A stretch of DNA of 64,000 nt, taken from assembly GCA_022414725.1 (NCBI GenBank), contig CM039464.1, forward strand, positions 12,760,968 to 12,824,967. Reading direction: 5' to 3'. The notes under the pieces were generated by a model. That model had not been told where the DNA came from and made no database searches. It worked only from the letters and a program-made list of their open reading frames with translations. The DNA comes from Microglena sp. YARC (Eukaryota; Chlorophyta; Chlorophyceae; Chlamydomonadales; Chlamydomonadaceae). Shown piece by piece: positions 54,650 to 64,000 of this stretch. Position 1 is the first letter of the stretch. The number at the start of each line of letters is the position of its first letter. Both the position numbers and the translations under genes were made by a program.

Positions 54650-57600
54650 TTCCTCCTCTCCCCTCCACCTACTCACATATCCCCCCCCCCCCCCCCCCCC
54701 CCCATCCACACACACACACCGCCCCCTCCCTCCCCTCCCCTTCCATCCACCTACTCACATATCCCCCCCCACACACACACACACACATACACACTCACTC
54801 ACTCCCCTCCCCCTTCTCACCTATCTCCTCCCCCCCTCCCCTCCCCTCCCCCTACTCACCTATCCCCCCCCCCCCCCCCCCCCAACACACACACCCTCCA
54901 GCTCACCAAGACCATTGGCTTTGATGCCAACCAAGGAAGCCCCTAAGTCGATTGGTTTCAACTGCACCCTCGTCAATGCAGAGAACAGCAAACCTGCAGC
55001 AATAGATGTGAACCCAAGCTTACTCACCTATCTTCCCACCCGAGCCACCCCAACCCCTCCTCTCCCCTACTCACCTATCCCCCCCTCCCTCCCCACACCC
55101 CCCACACCCCTCACACACACCGCCCCTCCTCCACTCCACTCCACCAACTCACCATCCCCCCTCCACTCCACTCCACTCCACCCACTCATCTACCCCCCCC
55201 CCCCCCCCCCCCTCCCCTCCACCCAACACACACACACACACTCCAGCTCACCAAGACCATTGGCTTTAATGCCAACAAGGAAGCTCCTCGGTCGTTGACT
55301 TTCAACTGCACCCTTGTCAACGCTGATAACGACACAGCTGAGGCAATAGAGTTGGTCGGCCTTCGCCTCTTCTCCCTTCCCCTGTGGAAAGAAAATGGCG
55401 GAGTACTTACAAACTACACGGTGCGTTGTTGCGTGGTGGTTGGGTGGTTGGTGTGATAATGGCGGAGTACTTTTACAAACTACACGGTGCGTTGTTGCGT
55501 GGTGGTTGGGTGGTTGGGTGTGATAATGGCGGAGTACTTACAAACTACACGGTGCGTTGTTGCGTGGTGGTTGGGTGGTTTTGTGTGATAATGGGTGGTG
55601 GTTGGGTGGCAGGGTGTGTAGAGGCATTGTTTTGATTGGTTTCCGCCTCTTCTCCCTTCCCCTGTGGAAAGAAAATGGCGGAGTACTTACAAACTACACG
55701 GTGCGTTGTTGCGTGGTGGTTGGGTGGTTGGGTGTGATAATGGCGGAGTACTTACAAACTACACGGTGCGTTGTTGCGTGGTGGTTGGGTGGTTGGGTGT
55801 GATAATGGCGGAGTACTTACAAACTACACGGTGCGTTGTTACGTGGTGGTTGGGTGGTTGGGTGTGATAATGGCGGAGTACTTACAAACTGCACGGTGTG
55901 TTGTTGCGTGGTGGTTGGGTGGTTGGGTGTGATAATGGCGGAGTACTTACAAACTACACGGTGCGTTGTTGCGTGGTGCTTGGGTGGTTGGGTGTGATAA
56001 TGGCGGAGTACTTACAAACTACACGGTGCGTTGTTGCGTAGTGGTTGGGTGGTTGGGTGTGATAATGGCGGAGTACTTACAAACTACACGGTGCGTTGTT
56101 GCGTAGTGGTTGGGTGGTTGGGTGTGATAATGGCGGAGTACTTACAAACTACACGGTGCGTTGTTGCTTGGGTGGTTGGGTGTGATAATGGCGGAGTACT
56201 TACAAACTACACGGTGCGTTGTTGCGTGGTGCTTGGGTGGTTGGTGTGATAATGGCGGAGTACTTACAAACTACACGGTGCGTTGTTGCGTGGTGGTTGG
56301 GTGGTTGGGTGTGATAATGGCGGAGTACTTACAAACTACACGGTGCGTTTGTTGCGTGGTGGTTGGGTGGTTGGGTGTGATAATGGCGGAGTACTTACAA
56401 ACTACACGGTGCGTTGTTGCGTGGTGGTTGGGTGGTTGGGTGTGATAATGGCGGAGTACTTACAAACTACACGGTGCGTTGTTGCGTGGTGGTTGGGTGG
56501 TTGGGTGTGATAATGGCGGAGTACTTACAAACTACACGGTGCGTTGTTGCGTGGTGGTTGGGTGGTTGGGTGTGATAATGGCGGAGTACTTACAAACTAC
56601 ACCGGTGCGTTGTTGCGTGGTGGTTGGGTGGTTGGGGTGTGATAATGCGGAGTACTTACAAACTAACACGGTGCGTTGTTGCGTGGTGTTGGGTGGTTGG
56701 GTGTGATAATGGCGGAGTACTTACAAACTACACGGTGCGTTGTTGCGTGGTGGTTGGGTGGTTGGGTGTGATAATGGCGGAGTACTTACAAACTACACGG
56801 TGCGTTGTTGCGTGGTGGTTGGGTGGTTGGGTGTGATAATGGCGGAGTACTTACAAACTACACGGTGCGTTGTTGCGTGGTGGTTGGGTGGTTGGGTGTG
56901 ATAATGGCGGAGTACTTACAAACTACACGGTGCGTTGTTGCGTGGTGGTTGGGTGGTTGGGTGTGATAATGGCGGAGTACTTACAAACTACACGGTGCGT
57001 TGTTGCGTGGTGGTTGGGTGGTTGGGTGTGATAATGGCGGAGTACTTACAAACTACACGGTGCGTTGTTGCGTGGTGGTTGGGTGGTTGGGTGTGATAAT
57101 GGCGGAGTACTTACAAACTACACAGTGCGTTGTTGCGTGGTGGTTGGGTGGTTGGGTGTGATAATGGCGGAGTACTTACAAACTACACGGTGCTTGTTGC
57201 GTGGTGGTTGGGTGGTTGGGTGTGATAATGGCGGAGTACTTACAAACTTCACGGTGCGTTGTTGCGTGGTGGTTGGGTGGTTGGGTGTGATAATGGCGGA
57301 GTACTTACAAACTACACGGTGTGTTGTTGCGTGGTGGTTGGGTGGTTGGGTGGTTGGGTGTGATAATGGCGGAGTACTTACAAACTACACGGTGCGTTGT
57401 TGCGTGGTGCTTGGGTGGTTGGGTGTGATAATGGCGGAGTACTTACAAACTACACGGTCCGATGTTGCGTGGTGGTTGGGTGGTTGGGTGTGATAATGGC
57501 GGAGTACTTACAAACTACACGGTGCGTTGTTGCGTGGTGGTTGGGTGGTTGGGTGTGATAATGGCGGAGTACTTACAAACTACACGGTGCGTTGTTGCGT

Positions 57601-60418
57601 GGTGGTTGGGTGGTTTTGTGTGATAATGGGTGGTGGTTGGGTGGCAGGGTGTGTAGAGGCATTGTTTTGATTGGTTTCCGCCTCTTCTCCCTTCCCCTGT
57701 GGAAAGAAAATGGCAGAACACAAAAAAACTACGCGGTGCGTTGTTGCGTGGTGGTTTGGGTGGTTGGGTGTGATAATGGGTGGTGGTTGGGTGGCAGGGT
57801 GTGTAGAGGCATTGTTTTGATTGGTTTCCGCCTCTTCTCCCTTCCCTGTGGAGAGAAAATGGAGGAACACTTACAAACTACGCGGTGCGTTGTTGCGTGG
57901 TGGTTGGGTGTGATAATGGTTGGTGGTTGGGTGGCAGGGTGTGTGGAGGTGGTTTTGTGTGATAATGGGTAGTGGCTGGGTGGAAGGGTGTGTGTAAGTG
58001 GTTTTGTGTGATAATGGGTAGTGGTTGGGTGGCAGGGTGTGTGGAGGTGGTTTTGTGTGATAATGGGTAGTGGTCGGGTGGAAGGGTGTGTGTAAGTGGT
58101 TTTGTGTGATAATGGGTAGTGGTTGGGTGGCAGGGTGTGTGGAGGTGGTTTTGTGTGATAATGGGTAGTGGGTTGGTTGGAAGGGTGTGTGTAAGTGGTT
58201 TTGTGTGATTATGGTGGTGGTTGGGTGCACAACCAAAACCACCGAAACCAATGAAACCACTCTCTCTCCTATCACAGAAACTATCGACTTCACTGAACCC
58301 ACTCTCTCCCTATCACCACAACCACCAAAACCACTGAAACCACTCTCTCCCTATCACCACAACCACCAAAACCACTGAAACCACTCTCTCCCTATCACCA
58401 CAACTACCAAAACCACTGAACCCACTCTCTCCCTATCACCACAACCACCAAAACCACTGAAACCACTCTCTCCCTATCACCACAACCACCACAACCACTG
58501 AAACCACTCTCTCCCTTCTATCACGCAGCTGGGCTCCAACTGCATCACCACTGGGAACTCGACAATCTGCCACAATCAGTACGACGAATTGATAGGGCAA
58601 GACAAGACAGCCTCGGGCATCGCCATTCTCTTCAACTTCGACTTCTACCTACCGGGTCGCGGCTACCGCGCCCTCTCCCCTCCCCCCCCTCCCAGTGGTA
58701 TCGAAGACACTCCGCCATCTTTCCCTCCACCCCCCCCTTCTTCCAGCCCTCCCCCACCCCCCAAAAGCCCCCTTCCCATCCCCACCACCTCCCCCTCGCC
58801 AGACTCCTACTCCTACGATCCACCTCCTAACTCCCCCTATCCCCTCCACTCCCTCCCCTCTCTCCCATCGTCACGCTCACCCACTCGCTCTCCTGTGATT
58901 ATTCAAGCCCCACCACCACCAAGGGCCTCCAGTCCCAGCCGCTCCCCAGTCGCACCATCTGCCAGCTACAACTACCCTCCCTACTACTACGAGGACTACC
59001 CCCCTGATGCGGTCCTAAGCCCCCTCCCAGACGCACCACCTGACAGCTACAACTACCCTCCCTTCTACTACTTGGACTACCCCCCTGATGCCGTCCCAAG
59101 CCCCACCCCATCCCCCCATCCCCCGGCCCGGTCCCCTTCACCCCCCACGGGGGGCCTAGCCCCCCCGGACGATTGCGCCCCCTGCCAGATGCCCCTGGAG
59201 AGCTTCACCACCTCGTTTGCAGTACGCATGGAAGTACGACCCCCGGCCTTCTTGGGAAGTGTGCAAGACCATGCAAACATGTAAGTGGTGTTGTTTTTAC
59301 ATGTAAGTGGTGTTGTTTTTACGTGTATGGTGGGGTTTGTATGTGTTTACGTGTATGGTGGGGTTTGTGTGTTTTTACGTGTATGGTGGGGTTTGTTGTT
59401 TTTACGTGTATGGTGGGGTTTGTATGTTTTTACGTGTATGGTGGGGTTTGTGTGTGTTTTACGTGTATGGTGGGGTTTGTATGTGTTTACGTGTATGGTG
59501 GGGTTTGTATGTTTTTACGTGTATGGTGGGGTTTGTATGTGTTTTCGTGTATGGTGGGGTTTGTATGTTTTTTACGTGTATGGTGGGGTTTGTATGTTTT
59601 TACGTGTATGGTGGGGTTTGCATGTTTTTACGTGTATGGTGGGGTTTGTATGTTTTTACGTGTATGTGGGGTTTGTAAGTATGTTGGGATTTGCATGTAT
59701 GTTTGTATGTTGGGGTTTGTATGTTATGTTGTACATATGTTTGTATGTGAAGTTGTTTTTACACTATGTTGGTATGTTGGGGTTGTATGTATGTTGTATG
59801 TTGTACGTATGTTGGGGTTTGTGAATGTGTGTAGTTTGTATGCATATTTGTATGTGTTTAGTTTGTATGCAGGTTTTGTATGTGTGTAGTTTGTACGCAT
59901 GTTTGTATGTTGAGGTTTGTAGAAATGTATGTTGAATGTTGTACGTATGTTTGTAGTGTGCAGTTTGTATGTATGTTTATAGTTTGTGCGCATGTGTGTA
60001 GTGTATGTATGTTTGCATGTTGGGGTTTGCACGTATGTTTGTGTGTAGTTCGTACGTATGTTTGTATGTCGGGATTTTCCCCTCCACTCACCCTGACTCC
60101 CACACTTCTTTCATATATTATACCCCCCCCCCCCCCCCTCACCCTCACGCTCACACCCCCCCCTATTCAAGTAACCCTTGGCCCCTGTATCTGGGCATTT
60201 CAAAGTGGGACCCCCCTACCCCCCCTATCCCTACTCCCCACTCTGCTGACCCCTCACTCCCCTATCCCTCCCCACTTCTGCTGACCCCTCCGGCCCCCCA
60301 CTTCCCCCACTCCCTCTCCCTTCCCTTTTCCTCACTCCCACTACCCCTCCCCTCACTCCCCTATCCCTCTCCAGCCCTACCCCTCTTGTCACTCCCCCGC
60401 CCCCCCCCCCCCCCCCCG

Positions 60419-60492
<74 letters not shown>

Positions 60493-62903
60493 ACTCCCTA
60501 TCCCTCTCCACCCTACCCCTCCCCTCACTCCCCCTCCCTCACCCCTATATTTCCTTTCTTCATATCCCTATCCCTCTCCACCCTACCCTTCTGCCTTGAC
60601 CCTCACTCCCCCTCCCCTCAGCCCCCCTCCACCCTCCCCTCCCCCCACTCCCCCGCTGCTGACCCCCCTAATCCCTCTCTACCCTCCCCCTCAACTCACC
60701 TCGCCTATCCCTCCCCCCCCTATCCCCCCTATCCCTCTCACACCCTAGTTTTCCCTCCCCCCACTCCCCGCTGCTGACCCCCCTATCCCTCTCTACCCCC
60801 CCCCTCAACTCACTCCCCCTCAACTCACCTGCCTACCCCTCCCCCCCCTATCCCCCTATCCCTCTCCCTCCCCTTAACCCTATCCCTCTCCACCCTACCC
60901 CCGTCACTCCCCCTCTACGTCACCCCCATTATCCCTCTCCCACCCTTCCCCTCCCCTCCCCTCCCCTCCCCCTCACCTCCTCCCCCTATTTTCCTCCTAT
61001 CCATCACTCCCCTATCCCTCTCCACCCTACCCCTCCCCTCACTCCCCCTCCCCTCACCCCCATATCCCTCTCCACCCTTCCCCTCCCCTCCTCCTCCCCT
61101 ATCCTCCCTATCCATCACTCCCCTATCCCTCTCCACCCACCACCTCCCTCCACTCCCCTCCCCTCACACCCCCTATCCCTCTGCCCCCCTCCCCCTCCCC
61201 CTCCCCCCCTATCCTATCCCTCCCCCCGCCTCTCTGGCTGACCCTCGCCCCCCCCCCCCCCCCCCCCCCCTATCCCCTGTCCCCCTATCCCTAACTTCCC
61301 TCCCCTTACCCCCCCTCCCTTACCCCCCTCTGCTGCTTGATCTCCCCCCTCCCCCCCGCCTATCGCCCCTATCCCTCACTGCCCCTCTGCTGACCCCAGG
61401 TGCTCCCTGAATGACAACCCTTACAACTTCAAAGCCTGCAATGCTGTCAACATGTTGGCCCCGGCTGGCTCCCCCGTCTACGCCCCTCAGGAGGGCACCA
61501 TCCTCGCTGGCTCCGACTTTCAATGCTCCGGAACCGGCAGCAACGGCAAGTGCCGTATCGTACTGCAGACCAGCCCCAGCTCAGGCTGCAGTACAGGCCC
61601 CCGCAAACTGTACCTCGGAGGCCTTTCAAGAGACTCTCTCCTCGTCGTAGCTGGCTCCGTCATACAGAAAGGACATCTGCTAGGTTACCTGGCATCCCCA
61701 GACGGTAAGACTGGAAACTTTCTGTTTAGGACACTGTTTACTGTTTTAACTTATACTGTTAAACTTATTACTGTTAAACTTAAAACTGTTAAAACTTATT
61801 ACTGTTAAACTTATACTGTTTACTACACTACAGTGTTGGGCAGATGAAGCACTGCAGTGTGGGGTAGTGAAGCACTACAGTGTTGGGCAGTGAAGCACTA
61901 CAGTGTTGGGCACTGAAGCACTACAGTGTTGGGCAGTGAAGCACTACAGTGTGGGGCAGTGAAGCACAACAGTGTGGGGCAGTGAAGCACTACAGTGTGG
62001 GGCAAGTGAAGCACTACAGTGTGGGGCAGTGAAGCACTACAGTGTGGGGGCAGTGATGCACTGTAGTGTTTCTATTCTCGCAACAAAATAATCAAACATC
62101 CTCTTGGCCGGGCCTCTGGCCACTGGCATTGATTGTACATCCAGAAGAGGCTGAAACCTGACTACACGTTCCTCACAGTTTTTGGCGGAGCCCCCACTTC
62201 AAGGGGGCGGGAGCCCCCATGTTTACCCATTTGTCCGTCTGTCCGTGCGACCGCCCGGCTACCGTCTGACCGCGCTGAAGCCTGACACGTCAGCCAACGG
62301 TCTCGTAACTAACTCGCTCCCGCTGCCTCCTGTCGCTGCCACCCGACGCTGTATAGAACTTTTTTTTTAATCTGAAAGTAGGTTTTTTCTAGCTTTATGG
62401 TTGTAGGCGTCCTCCAGGGACAGCGTATTCATAGCTTTGTATAGCTTTTAAGGGCCATTAAGGGCCAAAACGTTTTTGTATAGCGGCAATTTGGGCCAAA
62501 ACGGGGTCAAAAGAAGCGATCGCTGTATATGGCGGAAACAAAATCCCTGGTTCCTCCTCTCAGCCCATCTCACCAGCCCCGCCCCGGCCGTCACAACTAA
62601 TAATCATTAATTCACAAATCACGAAATGGTCTGATTCCCAGAAGCCAGCAATGACATGGGCACACCCTCCCCACACCCACACCCACGTGGAATGACGATT
62701 TAATTACAATTGTAGAATAAAATAATCACTGAAGCACAAAACTCATGGCCCCCTTCGTAAAGTGATTGTTTGGGGTTCAGTTCATAAATGCTTTTTCTTT
62801 GAAGCCCTTCCTGTCACGGTTGGGCAAGTCCCCTTAAGCCTATTTGGCCTACCCCTGACTGTAAGATACATACATACATACATCTACATATATGTATGTA
62901 GAC

Positions 62904-62934
<31 letters not shown>

Positions 62935-63497
62935 ACATACATACATACATACATACATAAATTCAGTAACAGGATTGCGCTACCTCTCTTCTCTCTTCTT
63001 CCCAGGTAAAGAGCTAGGGTTCAAGCGTAAGAGTTTGGGTTGTTAGGTGTGGCATGTGGCTTCTCATCCCCAACACTCACACATACCACACCACATCTCA
63101 CCATCACCCCACCTCACATCCAGGTGACAGAAGCTAGGTTCAAGTCTAGGAGTTTGGTTTTTACGTGTGGCATGTGGCAACCTCATCCCAACACTACACT
63201 CACCCACCACCTCCAGCACAGCCACTCCCACACCTCACTCACCACCTTCACCATACCTCACCACATCCCGGCACCAACATCCACATCCCACCACCCCAGC
63301 CTCCCACCATCACCCCACCTCACATCCCAGGTGAAGAGCTAGGTTCAAATCTAGAGTTTGGGTACGACAACACCAACGAGACTTCCGCCCTGTGTCCGGG
63401 CACAGTAAAGGAGAAGAAAGGAGGAGCGTACGGCCCATGTGCCACCACCAACCCCTGCGTATCTGCAACGTGTACCTTCAGACGAGGATTAGGGTGA
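53461..63497 (+). CDS. Proline-rich secreted-type protein with degenerate M23-like domain
   Basis: Five exons with standard borders and matching phases: 53461-53567, 55247-55420, 58529-59280, 61400-61704 and 63331-63497 (stop). The 5' end is missing (the first visible exon starts in phase 1). Segments in order: FGFSTGIVGWTGNSMYYN; SLTFNCTLVNADNDTAEAIE with N-glycosylation-type sites; SNCITTGNSTICHNQYDE; a Pro/Ser-rich, hydroxyproline-glycoprotein-like linker with repeated SYNYPPYYYEDYPPDAV units; CAPCQMPLES; then a domain with APAGSPVYAPQEGTI, LVVAGSVIQKGHLLGYL and SNLEFGYDN, and a Cys-rich tail. The last domain fits the M23/LytM fold, but the usual ligand positions (H-x-H near the end, D upstream) hold other residues, so it is probably non-catalytic. 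Linker and Cys pattern suggest an extracellular or wall protein. Introns are filled with repeats copied from exon borders. Confidence 0.75.
53660..53755 (+). pseudogene. Decayed copy of exon 53461-53567
   Basis: Repeats 'attgtcggttggactggaa' as 'attatcgcctggactggaa', then 'actccatgtact' and 'ggactttggaacg'. Small deletions break the frame, and GTGAGT has become GCGAGT at the donor. Confidence 0.7.
54210..54340. mobile_element. Short hAT-like element, decayed
   Basis: Starts CAGGGACAGCGTTTTTCTAG, contains GCGGCAATTTGGGCTCAAAC and ends near AAATCCTTGG. A better-preserved copy lies at 62415-62549. The flanks (AAAAGTGGTTTTTTTCTAGC) are also shared, so the insertion sits in a larger duplicated block. 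Confidence 0.5.
54440..54895. repeat. C-rich polypyrimidine intron tract
   Basis: CCCCTCC/CACACA repeats with poly-C runs of up to 34 (e.g. about 54613-54646 and 54681-54703), with 'ccacctactcacctatccc' recurring about every 90-110 bp. Confidence 0.8.
54902..55020 (+). pseudogene. Decayed copy of exon 55247-55420
   Basis: Begins with the same acceptor CCCTCCAG and reads LTKTIGFDANQGSP before a stop. In a shifted frame it continues IGFNCTLVNAENSKPAAI. The first 75 nt are close to the intact exon, and the rest is lost. It lies ~345 bp upstream of the intact copy. Confidence 0.75.
55395..57620 (+). repeat. 65-bp minisatellite carrying an exon end and donor, ~33 copies
   Basis: Starting at the 3' border of the 55247-55420 exon, about 33 units of 65 bp each contain the last 27 nt of that exon (ATGGCGGAGTACTTACAAAC then TACACG) and its GTGCGT donor, followed by 'tgttgcgtggtggttgggtg'. 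Three units (near 55350, 55640, 57680) also carry upstream exon sequence ('cgcctcttctcccttcccct'). Most units keep an intact donor. Confidence 0.9.
57621..58528. repeat. Derived minisatellites before exon 58529
   Basis: 57640-57900 holds larger variants of the 65-bp unit with 'ggcagggtgtgtagaggc'. 57900-58215 repeats 'ttttgtgtgataatgggtag' and 'tggttgggtggcagggtgtg' (about 60 bp). 58225-58510 repeats 'accactctctccctatcacc' and 'acaaccaccaaaaccactga' (about 43 bp), ending at the acceptor ATCACGCAG. Confidence 0.8.
59281..60090 (+). repeat. ~28-bp minisatellite started from a donor site
   Basis: The exon end and donor (ACATGTAAGTGGTGTTGTTT) is immediately repeated at about 59298, then mutates into ~14 units of 'tttacgtgtatggtggggtt' up to 59670, and later into irregular 'tgtatgtttgtatgttgggg' sequence to 60080. 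Confidence 0.75.
60091..61399. repeat. C-rich polypyrimidine intron
   Basis: Repeats of 'ctccctatccctctccaccc' and 'ctcccctcactccccctccc' with very long poly-C runs (about 60396-60490, and about 61249-61270). It ends at the acceptor TGACCCCAG; the phrase 'tgctgaccccc' that contains this acceptor recurs upstream (e.g. 60657, 60771). Confidence 0.8.
61705..62414. repeat. Intron with 22-bp repeat and interspersed element
   Basis: 61730-61830 repeats 'ttaaacttattactg'. 61830-62060 holds about nine units of 'gaagcactacagtgtggggc'. 62170-62350 is the inverted copy of the element at 6488-6745. Confidence 0.75.
62415..62549. mobile_element. Short hAT-like MITE
   Basis: Starts CAGGGACAGCG and ends CAAAATCCCTG. 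It shares GCGGCAATTTGGGCCAAAAC with the MITE at 14061-14283. The flanking GCGTCCTC and GGTTCCTC agree at only six of eight positions. A relative is at 54210-54340. Confidence 0.5.
62755..62960. repeat. SINE-like dispersed element with CATA tail
   Basis: Contains 'cctgtcacggttgggcaagt' and 'cctatttggcctacccctga', followed by a CATA tetranucleotide tract (62870-62960). In reverse it matches 31700-31840, which also has 'atgtatgtatg' at the same place, and the shorter copies near 35275 and 35370. Confidence 0.55.
62995..63330 (+). repeat. Two decayed copies of the last exon's acceptor
   Basis: Blocks at 62998 and 63115 repeat the acceptor and first ~35 nt of the exon at 63331 (CAG then 'gtgaagagctaggttcaa' or variants), followed by 'tgtggcatgtggc' and CACC-rich filler. 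The intact exon is the third copy. Confidence 0.75.
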
Positions 63498-64000
63498 ACT
63501 GCACCGAAGAGTCGGTAAAGCTACCCGGGGCAATACGGCGTGCTCCCGCTCTCTGTGGCACTCTTGGCTATGCTGATGTTACGCAGCTGATTATTGTTCA
63601 TGATGATACTTGCGAGTTACTCTGCTACTTCTGCACTGTACCTCTTTGGGATGTATGTACTTCGGAATATATGTACTCAGAAGTGTAGACTAGCTGAGAA
63701 ATTGTAGCGACCTGAGAAAGCATCATCAGCTGAGGGATTGCCACTGCAAACCAGCGCGCGTGCAAAGTTGAGCGAGCTCCCGGTGCGGCGCCCAGTGACG
63801 ACATTCATGTGCCCGGGCGCGGACGGTGACCCCCCGGTCTTTCAGGGATTGGACTATTATAGCGTTATATGTATCAGTGACTTCTTCCACTGAGGACATT
63901 TTCCTTAACTAGTTAGCCAGACCATATCGCTCCAACACGTAGACCCGTCGTCATGCACGACTAGAAAGTGGCGACGCGACGCATTTTCAGCGTTTGAGCT
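63498..64000. other. 3' flank, no gene seen
   Basis: Follows the stop codon of the plus-strand gene and should contain its 3' UTR and polyadenylation site. A TGTAG occurs near 63686, but no signal can be assigned. No further coding segment was recognised. Confidence 0.4.

Noticed and set aside
58589..59284. Pherophorin assignment for the proline-rich exon
   Set aside because: Proline-rich linkers are shared by many algal wall proteins. The flanking segments do not show a pherophorin domain that I recognise, and the C-terminal domain looks M23-like instead.

Overview
This is a eukaryotic nuclear window with very few protein-coding bases. Real exons have clean GT/AG borders and compatible phases, and they sit in introns swollen by minisatellites, G/C homopolymer runs and DNA transposons. 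A green alga is the best guess, possibly a prasinophyte of the Cymbomonas type. The grounds are an M11 (gametolysin-like) metallopeptidase, a proline-rich extracellular-type protein, short TTTAGGG motifs and G/C-rich microsatellites. The genus is a weak inference.

Layout. (1) About 0.4-21 kb, minus strand: a large broken-up gene. Reading 5' to 3' it has a zinc-site exon and a C-terminal exon of an M11-type peptidase (20694-20981, 17877-18199), an array of about 22 copies of a 40-nt exon-like unit (12.37-15.12 kb), an exon at 11349-11572, and two related domains of about 90 residues (7939-8208 and about 412-632). It runs off the left edge, and its 5' end is not seen. (2) 3.4-5.9 kb: a GGGAT satellite. 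(3) 22-31.3 kb: a minus-strand gene of unknown function (25427-30946). Its 5' end is duplicated as a broken inverted copy at 22084-22795, and one intron holds a 165-166 bp satellite. (4) 33.3-35.6 kb: the clearest gene, a two-exon opine dehydrogenase family enzyme on the minus strand, with its last codons copied in tandem downstream. (5) 36-52 kb: DNA transposon territory with several hAT-type elements (8-bp target duplications), a hAT transposase remnant, a long foldback palindrome and a coding sequence split by a hAT insertion. (6) 53.46-63.5 kb, plus strand: a five-exon 3' gene portion encoding a proline-rich secreted-type protein with a degenerate M23/LytM-like domain.

The most striking pattern is that many minisatellites here start at an exon border. 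Their repeat units carry the neighbouring exon end plus its donor or acceptor site, and in one case a whole short exon with both sites. This is seen on both strands, in three unrelated genes, at donors, acceptors and a gene 3' end. It looks like a local way of multiplying splice sites and exons. I know of no description of it at this scale, but I could not search. All exon models are read from sequence alone, without transcript support.
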